Assembly: GCA_047967505.1 (NCBI GenBank)
Contig: CM106538.1
Length of the DNA stretch: 64,000 bases
Direction: 5' to 3' (one strand)
Source: Dipteris shenzhenensis
Taxonomy: Eukaryota > Polypodiophyta > Polypodiopsida > Gleicheniales
The notes beneath the pieces are model-generated. The model was not told where the DNA came from and made no database searches. It saw only the letters and a list, made by a program, of their open reading frames with translations. Shown piece after piece: positions 42,301 to 54,295 of the stretch; the first letter of the stretch is position 1; each line of letters starts with the position of its first letter. The translations under genes were made by a program, and so were the position numbers.

Positions 42301-44980
42301 GTGGCATCCAAAGTCTCAGAAGTATCCCATTAAATCCTCATCATATGATATCTCAATAATCATGCTGAGTTTTGCAGCACCACTATTACACGTTTTGCAA
42401 ACTTCCCAATGCTCAAGAGTCCACTTCTCACCACCCTTAAAGCATAAGTTTACCCGCTTTCTGCTGTCCATAATAGCCCTAGTGTGTTGTTTAAATTCTG
42501 TTTTTTCATTTCCAACACTTGGCTTAGCTTCTGGCTTAGGATCAATTGACCTGTATGGCTTAGCATATGGCATCTTGTTGTCTGGAATAGTGGGAAACCT
42601 CGGAAATGGTGCTGCTGCTGATTTTCTTCCATGCCAATCAGTCACCTTAGGCTTCTTCTCAGCCTCATTTGCATTCCCATATGCGCTGCCCGTTGTCATC
42701 TTATACTTACTGGCATATTTGGGCTCAAATACCTCTTTCAATTGGGCTGCACGCTCAATTGTTTGAGGGTTATGTGCCTTCACATCTGTAGCAAGAGAAG
42801 GACTCAATCCCTGGATGAAACGCAGCAACTTCCCTCTCTCAGATACGTCCTGTACAAACAAGGAAAGTCTCAAGAAATGCTGCAAGTACTCTTGGACAGT
42901 ACCAGCTTGAGAAAATGCATAGAATTCAGCCAGATATTGCTCAAGTGTGAGCGGGGATACAAATGTGGTGATCATCAACTCCTTGAACTCTTTCCATGTG
43001 GCTGTCCTCTGAGGCAAGTCCCTCATATAATGCCACCAAGTATGTACATAGTCCTGCATGTGCATACCCGAAAAGATTATGTGACCCTCATCTTGCTTTG
43101 GGTAGAAGCGGAAATAATCTTCCAACTTCGTAAGCCACTCCTCCAGCTCATTGGGTGTGCGAGTGTCCCGTTTGAACTTATGCATTGTGAGTTTGTCCTT
43201 GATATTCTTGGTTGCATAATTCTTGTGTGTGTAACCTCCGAAAGTGCGGGCATCATCACGCTTGAGGTTCACATAATCGGAGAAAGGACATCTCAAGTTT
43301 GATGGCCTTAGGTAGGGCCTTATATGAACGCAAAGAATCTGCCACATGTTTGTTAAGACACTCGTGTCTTACGATAAGACACTTAAGATACTTAAGACAC
43401 GTGTCTTACCTTAAGACACCTTTAGACACTCTTGTTTTTTTAAGTGGGTTGGATGTAACAACAAACATTGAGTTTGACTTAACCATGCTATCATTGATGG
43501 TGACTTCGGATCCAGCAGTGGCAGTGACCTCGCAGATTCGGATTAGGATGAATCTTGAGAGTCAAAAGTTTCCTTTCAATTATATGTATCGAGATGCATA
43601 TTGCATTCATGTCACATGTGATTGACATAGTGTTGCCATGATATTTATGTGTATTGATTAATGATGTTGTTTAATCTTTAAAATTGTGAGTCATGACTTG
43701 CAAGCTCTTGAGTCGTGACTCTTAACTTGCAAGCTCTTGAGTAGTGAGTCTTGCATTGATACTTCTTGCATTGTTTAAGTGTAGCTTATTGTACTTCTAG
43801 ATTCAAGCAGCTAGCTATGCTAGCAAGTTGTACACTTGTATATTTGTACATATATTAATTAAATATTTATTATTACAATGACGTGTCTTACGTGTCTTAT
43901 CTTTAAGACACTTTAGACACTTGTGTCTGAAGCGCGTCTAACGTGTCGTGTCTTAATGTGTCTTACAACCATGATCTGCCAGCATGTCATCAAAAATGGA
44001 TTGCTGCCCACTACTAACCCCCTGCTGCGTAGTAGTTGCTGCCATCTAATGCACTGACTACGTCTGGGTATATGTGCTCGCTGGCGGAGCGATAGGTGGA
44101 TGAACCCCCTGGCTGGATCTCTCTGCCAAATGCATCTCTCTGAAATGATGGGACACCAAAGGGCCGAGAAGAGGACTGGCCTCTCTCCCAAGGGTGTGGC
44201 TTGCTTTTTAAACCCAAGCCAGCTCCAGGCATACTTGATGGTGCGATGAAAGGAGCACTAATCGGATGCACACCAACAGGTTGGCCCAAAAGAGACGGCT
44301 CAGCCTCCATAGATGCAGAAAGCTATGAGCCAAAAGATGGCCTGACATCTTGCAAGAAGGTGCTTTGTGGCACAAAAAATGCATCATCTAGGTCCAGATA
44401 ATCCCCATGCTTGGGTACATGCAATGGTCTAGAAGACTGATGCTCATAGGCACGGCGGGCATCTGCCATAAAACCCCTACGTGGAGCAAACAACACATCT
44501 TGACTGTCTGAGTGGTCCCCTTGCTGGGGTGCGGGCTGCTTACCCTTATCCTGCATAGCAATGGCAGATGTGATCTGTTGACCAATCTGTTGTTCCAACT
44601 GGGCAAGAGCAGTATCCTACATAGCCATGGCTGTGATAAGCTGCTGGCTGAGCTCGTCCTATCTGGCAAAAAGCACCTTGGAGCATAGAGGAGAGAGCAT
44701 CCAAAAATTATGTTTGCGCTGCTTGCACTTCCCAGGATGCAGGAGAGAGAGGCTGAGTGGAAGGACCCTCTGTACCACTAGTGGATGCAACCACTGTGGC
44801 AGGCACTGCTCATAATGCCTCATCACTATCATGCAATATATCACGAGGGGCAATGCTTCGGTGGCATGGTGACTGGCCCTAGAGAGAGGAGCTCGAATGT
44901 AGGTAAGGAGAAATGAATAACAATTCCCTGCTGTAATGAGCACCTTAGATAGTGTGTGGAACCAAGAAAAGGTCATTGAA
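42301..44980 (-). pseudogene. Gypsy gag, interrupted by a hAT-like element
   Basis: The N-terminal part (44980-43982) includes MEQQIGQQITSAIAMQDKGK, a region with repeated LDLDDAFF/DVLFAPRRGF blocks, and GLGLKSKPHPWERGQSSSRP. After the inserted transposon the frame resumes with KLTMHKFKRDTRTPNELEEW, LTKLEDYFRFY and WKEFKELMITTFVSPLTLEQ, the retrotransposon gag core, then FLRLSLFVQDVSERGKLLRF. A degenerate zinc knuckle (CFKGGEKWTLEHWEVCKTC) is near 42430-42375. With one copy of the 8 bp target site the frame is continuous across the insertion, so the transposon entered an open gag. Stops at a few places show later decay. Confidence 0.85.
43345..43973. mobile_element. Non-autonomous hAT-like DNA transposon
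   Basis: 629 bp flanked by an exact 8 bp duplication ATCTGCCA (43337-43344 and 43974-43981). Ends: CATGTTTGTTAAGACAC on the left. On the right is GTGTCTTACAACCATG, whose complement is CATGGTTGTAAGACAC, so these are imperfect terminal inverted repeats of about 16 bp. Both sub-terminal regions are crowded with AAGACAC/GTGTCTT words in both orientations. There is no transposase. The 8 bp duplication and short TIRs are the marks of the hAT superfamily. Confidence 0.88.
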
Positions 44981-45099
44981 GAAGCTTCGAAACGGGGCTC
45001 GAATGAGCCTATGAAAAACGCCTAAAAGAGGCTTGAAAATTTTGAGTTTTTGCCTCTCTTTTTTTTTTTTGGGGGGGGGGGGCTAAGTCACCTAGGACA

Positions 45100-45262
45100 C
45101 TTAGGACTCCGAACCTAATATTGGTAAGACAGTTAGGACACTGACTTAGTCTAATCCAACCTAACCTACTAACTAAACCCTAGCTAGGTTAACCTAACTG
45201 ACCAACTAACCTAACCTAGCTAACCAGACCTAACCCAACCAACCTAACCTAACCATGGCTAA
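45100..45262 (-). repeat. CCTAACC-rich leader of the Gypsy element
   Basis: Irregular repeats of CTAACCTAAC and CCTAACCAACC lie downstream of the PBS (minus orientation). A T13G12 homopolymer pair lies just outside at 45060-45083. Confidence 0.65.
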
Positions 45263-45535
45263 CTTAATCTAGGAAAACATGAAGGCTAAGGTTTTTGGCA
45301 AGGCTAGAGGGGCGGCGGCGGCAGCGTGACGAGGGCGACGGGGCGGCGTTAGGGTTCGACATACGGCAACGTGGGCATGGCATGGCGACGACAAGACTGC
45401 GGCTCACTAAACAGGGGCTAACGGAATGGGAGCCATGAAGGCTCAAGGGCTGGGTCATAACGTTGGCGTTAGTGTAGCAGCTGCTGGGAATCTAAGTGAA
45501 GAGTGAAGTGGAGAAGCAAAGGTGCCAGGATCAGA

Positions 45536-45547
45536 GCTCTGATACCA
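45536..45547 (-). promoter_or_regulatory. Gypsy primer binding site (initiator tRNA-Met)
   Basis: The minus strand reads TGGTATCAGAGC two or three bases after the 5' LTR end. Confidence 0.92.
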
Positions 45548-45548
45548 A

Positions 45549-45857
45549 AGCAATGAAGCGGATAGGGCTGAATTGGTGAAGGCTAGAGATGGCAAGAGAG
45601 GGTGAAGAGGAGAGGGGAGAAGTAGAGGAAGGGGTAGAGGGAGAGGAAGAGAGAGGAAGAGAGAGAGGTAGAGTGAGGGGAAGAGAGAGATAGAGAGAGA
45701 TTGGGAGAGAGAGTAGGAAGCACGTAGGAGGAAGGAGGAGGGAGTAGATAGGATTATCAAAAGGTACATAGTAGGGGGTGGATGGGGACTTATATAGTCC
45801 CTCCACAATTGCCACCTAAAGGGCCTCTAACTTGGCCCTTTTCCCCCCTTCATTACA
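45549..45857 (-). repeat. Gypsy 5' LTR
   Basis: About 309 bp. On the minus strand it starts TGTAATGAAGGGG, has a TATA box (CTATATAAG, near 45797-45789) and a C/T-rich R/U5 region, and ends CTTCATTGC(T). The last base pair of the expected CA is mutated. TSD CTTTG follows at 45858. Confidence 0.88.
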
Positions 45858-45862
45858 CTTTG

Positions 45863-48335
45863 ACGATACTCTTGATGTTGTTTACATGAGCCACATGTAG
45901 CTCGCTTGGAGATGATGCAGATCTTACCCATGCCTCGGACTCTCTAGTGTCGGTGGTTCAGGATGCCGCCATCGGATCTTTCCCCACGACTCAACCCACA
46001 GCAGTCCCCTAGCTACGAAGATGCCCTAGAACCCATGGTTTGATGATGAGTGCCAAGAGATGAGAGTTTACCTCATCTGAGAGCAAGCCTTGCGACAGCT
46101 TATGACACTTGAGGCACATCGAATGTCATGTGGCCTGATAGTTGGAAGAGAGAGGCTTTCCTTTCACATAGGATGGATGAGGTGATCTGATGATTTTGTG
46201 GAGGGGATCTAACTTTGCATGAGGGATTGTCTCTGAGAGGAAGCTACCCATTTTTATCATAGATCCGGATGTCTAGCACACGTATGCGACGTTGCTTTAC
46301 GACGTTTGATCTAGGCACCATCCGATATTGTCTTCTTTGCCCATGCCCACCACATCCATCTTATTAGCCACATAGAATGTCTGAGCTGCTCTGCGATGGC
46401 CCCACAACCAGAAAGCTCAGTACCATGAGGGGTTGTGGACCAAGTACTTTGCACATGGGCAGAGGCTTTGGCTCCAAGCTTAGCACCGTATGAGAGCACG
46501 TATGGATTGAAGCAAGGATGCTCTCTCTCATCGATGCTTTTTGGGCTCTATTTTGATGAAATCGTGACTTTCATTGACCGCCTAGGAGGGGAGGGATCCT
46601 TGCTTGCTGATCTAATGATATAGATACTATTGTACACAGATGACATAGTCCTCATCTCCTCTTTGCAGCAGACCTGCAAAGACACTTAGAGGCCCTAGAG
46701 GTGATATGCAGGGAGAGAGACCTGACAGTCAACCTTGGCAAGGCCAAGGTTATGATCTTCAATGCCTCGCGGGCAATACTTCATCAATCCCGTTTCACTT
46801 ACCAAGGGAGGCAGTGGAGTCATACACCTATCTAGGGGCAATCCTCACGAGATTAGTGTTCACGATGACTCATGCAGCATGACACACACAAGAGTAGGGA
46901 GCTCTAGCTTGACTAGAATGACAGTGCTTTCAGACACACTTCCAAGGACCCTTGCTATTTGATACACTTTTACGGCCGACAACCATGTATGCAGCACCCT
47001 TCTGGAGGGAGCAGCTTATCGGTGATTGATTGGTGTAGATTTGAAAGGATACACATGACTGTGGGGCCTAGGATGATTGGGAGTAAGCCCTCGATCCCTC
47101 ATCAAATCATACATGCATAGTTCACGATGACATCACTTCAGATTGATGCCATCTTCCAAAGGGTGACATATCTCCATAGGGGGTGTACTGAGATTGGCAT
47201 TAAAGTCATCCAGATGACTAGCTGAGGGGTTAGCATAGTTTGGTATGCACACATATCCAGATGGTTTATATTCAGGCTTTTCAGATGGATGGCCTTCCCC
47301 CTTCCATGCCTTGTCCCTCCAAATCCGGCGAGATGAGATTAGCTGTATCATACAATTTGATCTACTCTAGCTCAATACATCACGGACGTTGGGGGGAGGG
47401 AGTGGGGGGCAGGAGCTCCCAAGATCCAGTTCTACCACGACCATTTCTTGAGAGTATCAGAGGATGGATTGATTACCATACCTCAGTTTCTGGAGGACAG
47501 ATGGGTCTTGCACGCATTGAGGATTGCCATCGGATAGATACGGATCTTGTCTCATCAGGCATACCTAGAGCGCAACGGGTTTACGGATTATGCGCACTAG
47601 CAAAAGTGGGGACAAAGGAGCACTTCCTATGTACTTGCTGTGCCTACTATGAGATCTAGGGACGGTATCATTGTTTTCAAGAAAGGAACGGTTTTGGGTC
47701 ACTCTCTCAGTTACTCCACTTCCATGACCAAGTTTGCATCAGCCTTTGTTTGATGGAGATGCGGTGACACAGAGAGGCCTGGAGGGGACACTATGCTACA
47801 CTAGACAAGAGAGCGACATGTCACATACTTCTATGCATTCGAGTTAGAGCCATGACATAGAGGAGTAGAAGGGTAGATAGCCGACATGAGGGCAGTATGG
47901 ATCAGTGGGAAGAGACGACGCGAAGCAGTAGAGCTAGAGACAGAGACCACACTCGATGCAAAGGTTTACCAAGGCACGCTTGATGGATGTCAATCCCCAT
48001 TGAGCTCTACTTAGAGGAGACCTGCCTGAGACGAGGTATTGCTCTTGATATTGCCTCTAGATACTGAGATCACGACAGAGCCCCCCCCCCCCCCCCCCGG
48101 GACGGTCTTGAGCCATAGCGAAAGGCAACTCTACAAACTTAGATAGGAGACATCTTCACGTTTCACCGAAGAGACACCTTGGTACCTAGAGATGTATTCC
48201 TAGCGCTAGTTTTGAGTACTTGAGTTTTTGAGTTTTTGAGTTTTTGAGATTATTAGCATAGCACTCGGCAAGGGCCTTAGCGCGCCCTTTGTCTCAGCCC
48301 AGAGTGGCTTGTATGAGTTACTTTGTATTCTTTTT
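45863..48335 (+). pseudogene. LINE-B copy 2, ORF2 and 3' UTR right of the Gypsy insertion
   Basis: It continues the endonuclease end (TLDVVYMSHM) and the linker NPWFDDECQEMRVYL (about 46030), equivalent to LINE-A NNWYDAECKAYRR. Further landmarks are RT motif YGLKQGCSLSSMLFGLYFDE (about 46500-46560), ILLYTDDIVLIS with TDD replacing ADD (about 46625), NLGKAKVMIFNASR (46731) and the Cys/His domain RVYGLCALAKVGTKEHFLCT followed by C. The C-terminal motif ERHVTYFYAFE at 47811-47843 has Glu where other copies have Gln. The 3' UTR contains a C16 run at 48081 and AGCGCGCCCTTTGTCTCAGC. The end of the tail is replaced by the LINE-C poly(A). Many stops. Confidence 0.82.
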
Positions 48336-48689
48336 TTTTTTTCAAAAAAGAGACTTCTATTAAGTAAGAAAGAAACCCGCTAGAGCAAGCTCTGTGCGGA
48401 AATACACCATGCTAAGCATGTAATAAAAAACACCTCAGAGGAATGAGGTAGAAAGAAACCAAGGCTGAGGCTGAAAATGCCATCTCAACCCTGTAGAAGT
48501 CTCAGCAAAGAAGGGAGAGTCTCTCCAATCTCTGAGAAAAGTAACTCTACAGGAGGAGGCTGCTCGAGATGATCCCTGCATGGTCGCCCAAATGGCCATC
48601 AGAGTGTGTATCGTATCTGTCCAAGTACTGGCCAAGGTCTGAGAAGGGTGAACCTGAGAACCCTCCAAAGCCTCACTGCATCTGGCTCT

Positions 48690-51600
48690 CTAAATGTGCC
48701 ATGCTGCAATGATAGCTAGGATCTCCCATGGAGAGTCGACCGAGGAGTGAGCAGCCCTGAAAAGAGTGGCCGGAACATCCTCTAGAGAGTACGACTCCAC
48801 AAGGTGTCGTCGGATGTGAAGAGCCCAAGAGGAATCAAGTCTCTCAAAAAATACCTGGGGCCCTGAAAGAGTAAGCCAAGCCACTGATCCCCAGGTCATA
48901 TAGAAAGGTAGGCGAACAAAAGTGCTGAAAAGTCTTGCAATCCCCTTCCATATGATTCTCGCCTGTCTGCAATCCCAAAGGCAGTGCTGTATTGTCTCCA
49001 AAGCAGAAAGGAAGTGAGGGCAAGAAGGGTCAGCTCCGAACTTGGACCTCCAATGGTTCACTACTATCCCACCATGAATAGAAAGCCAAAAGAAGAGAGT
49101 GATTTTTCTATTCCGGTGGGATTTCCAGAGTCTCTGCCAAAAAAATTTCTGCAAGTCAGCAGGAATCTGAAAGTTCTCCCAATGATGAGCTCTGGTGGGC
49201 CTCCAACCCCTACAGCTGACCTGGAATTTCCTGGCATTACTGACGAAAGAAGGGGATGCCCTTCTCTCGGTGCCCTTCATCTATCCATTCCCATTTCCCA
49301 GGGTCCCACTGCAAAAACTTAATTGGGACACCTCCATAGAGCCACAGCCTCCATGAGCCAAGGGCGAGGAGAAGCGGGTCAGGATCCAAGTACCACTGTG
49401 AAAGAGAGCCATGCTCCATGAAGCCCACTATCCTGACTAGCTGAAACGGTACCTCCAACAAGATATCGTCTATGGATCTAGACAGCTTGCGCCCCGAAGA
49501 AACATCAAATACTAAGGCATCCTCATGTGGGTCAAGAAAAGCAATCACCTGTAAAGGAACTCCCAATCTGGAAAATGCCCCCATCCAGGTGGAGCAAGTA
49601 ATAGGCATGTCATATGTGTCCACCTAATCCAAGGGCAAGGCTGCATCAATCTGTTGGACTCTCCCTGCACTCCCTCTGAGATTAAGAACCATCTGGGCCT
49701 GTTGGTCTGCAGGAAGCTTCTTGAAGGCTTTCCATGCTCCCACTGTAGATGCAGGGCCCCTCTCCCATCTTGGCCACTGCATGTAAGGAGAAGCTCCAAG
49801 TGGTCTGCCAAGCTCTGGAGGAATCTTGCAAAGAGTACTCCTGAAGCTGGCCCATGCTTTCAGGATAGCAACCATAAGAGGGGAAGAGGGAGACCTGAGG
49901 TCGGCTGTGGTGAAAACCCATGTAGTACTGTGTCCAATCCTCTCCTGAAGTGGGCGTGCGAGACTGTATGCATCTGATAAAAAAATCCTTTCAAGGCTCT
50001 TGCCCTGGCATAAGCCCTCTCACAACGAACTTGCAGAGTAAAGCTCTGCATTGTAGATCTGGGTCGATGATATTCAAACCCCCTTCTCTTGTAGGAAGAA
50101 TCAAGGTCTCCCAAGCTACCCTGGCTGTAACATCAGTTGTGCCATCTAGACCACTCCATAAAAAGTTTCGTACAGGCCTCTTAAGCTGAGTGATACAATC
50201 CCTAGAGTGGCACCAACAAGAGCATACAAACCATGCTATGGCTAGAAGAACCTAGTTAACCACCACCCCCCTGGAGGCCAAGTCAAGTTTGGCTGAGCTC
50301 CAGAAAAGGAGCTTTCTTCTGATGCTTTCCAACACCGGAGCAAACTGTTGTGAAGGAGAGATGCCCACCCCAACCTGGCAGCCCAAATATTTGAAGGAGA
50401 CGCCCCTCTATACCCAAGTGAAGCCAATATCATTACCCCAATCCGGGGTGTCATCCTCGCAAATCCAAAAACCACTGGATTTATGCCAATTAATGTGTGC
50501 ACCTGCAGCCGTGCAAAACAAATCCAAGGCTGTCTGGAAGGAAGTGAGTGTCATGAGGGAGGCATCCAAAAAAACAGCCGACTATCCAGGAGCTCTTCTT
50601 CCCGGCGGATAGGAAGCCTCATCCCATAAATATCAGCTTGAGATCTAATGTAGATACTCAAAGCTTCCACCACAAACAGAAAAAGAAACGGGGCAAGAGG
50701 ACATCCCTGGCGGACGGATCTGGAAATCTGAAACCTGTCCCCTCTTACCTCCCCAATGAGCAAGTGGCTATGGGCTTATCTGTATAGAGAGGATACTCCT
50801 CTAATCCATGCATCTGAAAATCCAAAGCGAGATAGAGTACCCTCTAAAAAATCCCAGTCTAATCTGTCGTAAGCTTTCTCATAGTCCAAGAGTAGAATGG
50901 CCAATCTCTAGCGGCTCTGCATGGCCCATTCTGAGGCCTCCCAAAATGAGAAAATATTATAAAAAATACTTCTGCCATGCACAAACCCTGTCTGTGTGTC
51001 ATGAATCAAATCTGGAAGAAAAACCTGTAGCCGTAGACTAATGGATTTCGCCAGAATCTTGTAAAAAGTGCCCAATAGAGTGAGACCATCTGTAAGTGAG
51101 TCCGGCATCTCACCAGAGTCCCACACGCCGTGCAGGGCTGATGTAATGTGATCACCAATCTGCTCCCAAAAAGTAATAAAAAAGGAGGCGGTAAGTCCAT
51201 CTGAACCTGGGCACTTGCCCTTGTGAAGGGCAAGTAATGCAGTCTTGAATTCTGCATTGGTGAAAGGTGCATCCAAAGAAACATACATCTCATCCTTCAC
51301 CAATACAGGGATACACTGCCAAATAACCTATCTGGCATCATCAATGGCCTGTGTGCCTGGATCTGCAGTAGAAGGGATGCCAAAAATTCTGAAGCTACAC
51401 GTGTGACAGCATCAGGATCTGACTGTAAACACGCTGTCTGAGTCAACAAGCTGCGAAAACTATCTCTACTATGTCTGGGCCCATGAGTAGAGAAAAAGTG
51501 TTTGTTGACCCTGCCACCCATGTGAATCCAAAAGGATTCCCGTGCATGAAAGGCATATTCTGCTCTCTGATCCAACAATGTCTGCAAATGAGCCCTTGCT

Positions 51601-52900
51601 GCAGCAAGGTGCTCCTGAATTGAAGCATCTGTGGGCCTCTTCTGCTCTTCCCTGTGAAGGGACGCTAACTGCTGGCTTATACCAATCTCACATGTGAGAA
51701 TCTCACGTCTCCTAGAATCAGCGACTGTATGATAATAGTCACTAATTGCGGATAAGGCTGTAGCTACTTGAGATGGGTGGACAGCTCCACCCTGTATGTG
51801 AGAAACCCAAATCTGTAAAATATCCTCCGTGAGGCTCTCCTCTGTATAAAAACCATCCGGAATCTTGACATTGGCAGAGCGTCCTCACCGATGAGGCTCA
51901 AGAATCTGCAACACCACTGGAAAATGATCTGAGGTGGAAACCCCAGTAGAAATGCATACAGATCCTCCTCTGTCAAGCGCCCAATTGTCTACATAAAATC
52001 TGTCAATCCGTGCATGAATGGGCATGTGTATTCTCCTGTTCGACCATGAGTACAGGAGTGACTGTGGCATAATATGAAAGGCATCATCCAACCAAGTTTC
52101 CTTGCCACTGAATTGAAAGAGGAAGGCATCCTAGGCTGCCCTCTCCAAAGAATTAATTCCACCCTGTCTGCCTCACTTTTTGTCTGAAGGCAACTCTACC
52201 ATGTTGAAGTCGCCACCAATGATCCATGAATCTGCAAGGGGGGCCCAAGAGAGTAACTCCTTCCAAAAGGAGATCTGCTCCCCTTTGTTGTTGGGAGCAT
52301 AAAGATTGAGAAGACCAATCTTACGCCCTCCAATCAAAATAATGATCCATTGAGCTCTAGAAGGGGAGATAATACCATGACCAGCAGCCAAGGCGAGAAT
52401 AGAAAGAGAGACCGAAATGCAAGTATCTCCCCTTGTGCCCATGGCAGGCGACCAGAAGGTATGTCCTGAAAGCAGTTTGTCAGAAGGAATCCCAATGACC
52501 GGGATCCCTAAGGAGGAGGGCACAAACTCCTCATCATCCATGCAAGTCGCCGAATCTGCCAGTGCCGAAAAAGAATTCCTGATAAGCAAGTCTGGCCGAG
52601 GAGTGCGAAGAAGACCTGCACTCATGGAAGATGGAGGAGAAGGACCTGCCAGGCCTCTATCAACAGAACTGGAGCTGGGGGTTGAGGAGGCCTGTGGCTG
52701 GGGTGAAGAGGAATCAGGAGCCCTCATCTGCGCCTGCACTTTCTCGGTTGTCTTGACTATGGCAAGAACACTCTGCGGGGAAGAAGTACCTGTAGCCCCC
52801 TCGTGGCCAGAAACCAAAGTGACTGGGGCTGGTGGATCTAAAGGCCCCTCCTGATGTAGAATTGTAGTGTCTGGGGCTGGAGCAACATCCACCTTTGGAG
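48690..52900 (-). pseudogene. LINE-C ORF2, decayed, with endonuclease start deleted
   Basis: The ORF1 tail frame passes directly into the middle of the endonuclease (FWSPAMGTRGDTCISVSLSI, IGLLNLYAPNNKGEQISFWK, DSWIIGGDFNMVE), so about the first third of the endonuclease is missing. Then follow RIDRFYVDNWALDRGG with SDHFPVVLQILEP; RT (APFTNAEFKTALLALHKGKC, PGSDGLTASFF; LDYEKAYDRLDWDFLEGTLS; VRQGCPLAPFLFLFVVEALS); then SVLLAIAWF-like connection and GGLNIIDPDLQCRALLCKFV. The zf-RVT domain with SALETIQHCLWDCRQARIIW is at about 49000-48940. The RT lost the (Y/F)xDD segment near 50590-50570 and the WRPITLL block near 51080. Not functional. Confidence 0.85.
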
Positions 52901-53757
52901 TCTGGAAGGCGTCTGTCTGAACAGGATCAAAAGTATCCTCCTGAGGTAAGGGAGCCGCTCTGATAGCTCTCCATCGTGGTACTAGGTGTGCTGCGGGCAT
53001 TGGGCGCCCTGCTGCCCCTGGTGGGTCCTGGGGTGCGCGAAGCAGGGCACCCTATTGCTCTTGGTGGTCCTGGAGTGCGTGGTACAAGGTGCTGGGGAGG
53101 TGCAGTCGTGGTAGCACGTGGAGGAGCCACACCAGAAGACCTCTTGGGTCTTTTTCTCTTCCTTGGGCAGTCTCTAGCAAAGTGCCCAAGGGTCCTGCAA
53201 ATCCTGCACTGGTCCTGTCTACCTGAAATCTCGACTCTCTGTCGAAAGAGAGAGCAGTTTGGACGCTGAAGCATAATGTGGTCATCTGAGATGTTAGGGT
53301 CAGAGACAATGACCCTAACACGAGGCACCCTGTCTGCACTGACTGCCTCTGCTGAGGAAGAAGGCACGCCAGGAAGGGAGGGGATCTCAGTGACCACTCC
53401 AAATGTGGCTTCGATAGTGGCAAGCAGTTGATGGTAGGCCTGAGGAAGACCAGGAAATCTAATGAACAGTGATGTGACCTGCTTGTCCTCCTCGACGGGA
53501 TCGAAGCCCAAGGTGTAGGGTAAAAGAAAGATTCTCCTCAAACCCAAAGCCAAGGGATTAGCTTTGAGAACAAGGGCTGTGGACTCGTGGGAGTCGAAAA
53601 CCACTTGGAAGAGTCCACGTCCCAAAAGTTGAATATCCCTAAGGTGTGGGGCGAGGTCTCCTGGTAACGCCGCCAGCATCCAGTCTCTAGCTTGTGATTT
53701 GGAAGGGTGTGACCCAAAGATCTGGGCGAAAAGTGATGTGGAGCCCTCTAGTTCCAC
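52900..53757 (-). CDS. LINE-C ORF1 (gag-like with CCHC zinc knuckle)
   Basis: An open frame of 276 codons starts at 53757 (MELEGSTSLFAQIFGSHPSK). It has a DUF4283-like N-terminal domain (RDIQLLGRGLFQVVFDSHES, LPYTLGFDPVEEDKQVTSLF, IRFPGLP), a basic part, then the CCHC knuckle CRICRTLGHFARDC (about 53215-53174) and a basic KRKRPKRS stretch. This is the usual plant L1 ORF1, an RNA-binding protein of the element RNP. It is the longest intact retroelement frame in the window. The C-terminal Pro/Ser-rich tail continues in another frame (53000-52500, ending RNSFSALADSATCMDDEE), so a frameshift lies near 52950. Confidence 0.82.
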
Positions 53758-54295
53758 ATCTTTCTTGAGCTGCTACAACTTGTCTTTTGAAAAAATGACG
53801 GTTCTCGCGGCCGGTGGAGGTGGACGAAGATTGGCTGAATGGGGATCCATTCGCCAATCGATGTGAAAAGGCCGATTCCAACACTGAAAAAGCTCCGTCC
53901 GTGAAACTACTGCCCAGGACGCCCTGAATGCGGGCGCAAGAAGAAGGAGAAAGAGAGGGTAGGAGATAGGGGAAGGGAAGGAGAGGATAGACTAAAGGGG
54001 GAGACGGAGGTAGGCTGAGGGGGAGGCATGGGGAGCTGAGTTAGGAAGGAAGGGGGCGGGGAAGGGAGGAGGTTTTTTTTTTAAATAATAATAAATAAAT
54101 TTTTTATTTTTATTTTTTTTTTGGGCGGGGGGGTGGGTCTCCTTGGGGGGGAGAGCAGCGGGGGGGGGGAGAGGGAGGGGGAGGGAGGGGAGCGGGGGGG
54201 CTGGCGGAGGAGAAGGGGGCAGCGGGGAGGGAGGAGGGGGAGAGTAGCGGGGGGGGAGAGGGAGGGCAAGGGAGGGGGGCGGGGGGCCAGGAGAT

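Larger units (their letters stand above)
38321..45857 (-). mobile_element. Ty3/Gypsy element, minus strand, with TSD and nested insertions
   Basis: 5' LTR 45857-45549, PBS 45547-45536, leader, gag, protease, RT start, then foreign LINE sequence, then a partial 3' LTR ending at 38321. Terminal words TGTAATGAAG and CTTCATTGCA form the usual inverted LTR ends. The flanks carry the 5 bp duplication CTTTG (38316-38320 and 45858-45862). The target was a LINE-B copy whose endonuclease frame continues on both sides. RT C-terminus, RNase H, integrase and the 3' LTR U3 are missing, replaced by LINE-C and an ORF1-only LINE. A hAT-like transposon interrupts gag. Confidence 0.88.
48336..54295 (-). mobile_element. 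LINE-C (L1-like), near full-length, minus strand
   Basis: On the minus strand: C/T-rich 5' block (54295-53936), conserved 5' UTR (53935-53760), ORF1, ORF2, 3' UTR and an A-rich end (CTTAATAGAAGTCTCTTTTT, then GA13 at about 48352-48338). The total length of about 5.9 kb is the size of a plant L1. Internal deletions (ORF1-endonuclease junction; the RT region around 51070; catalytic region near 50580) show it is dead. Its tail abuts the LINE-B 3' UTR at 48335. Confidence 0.85.
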
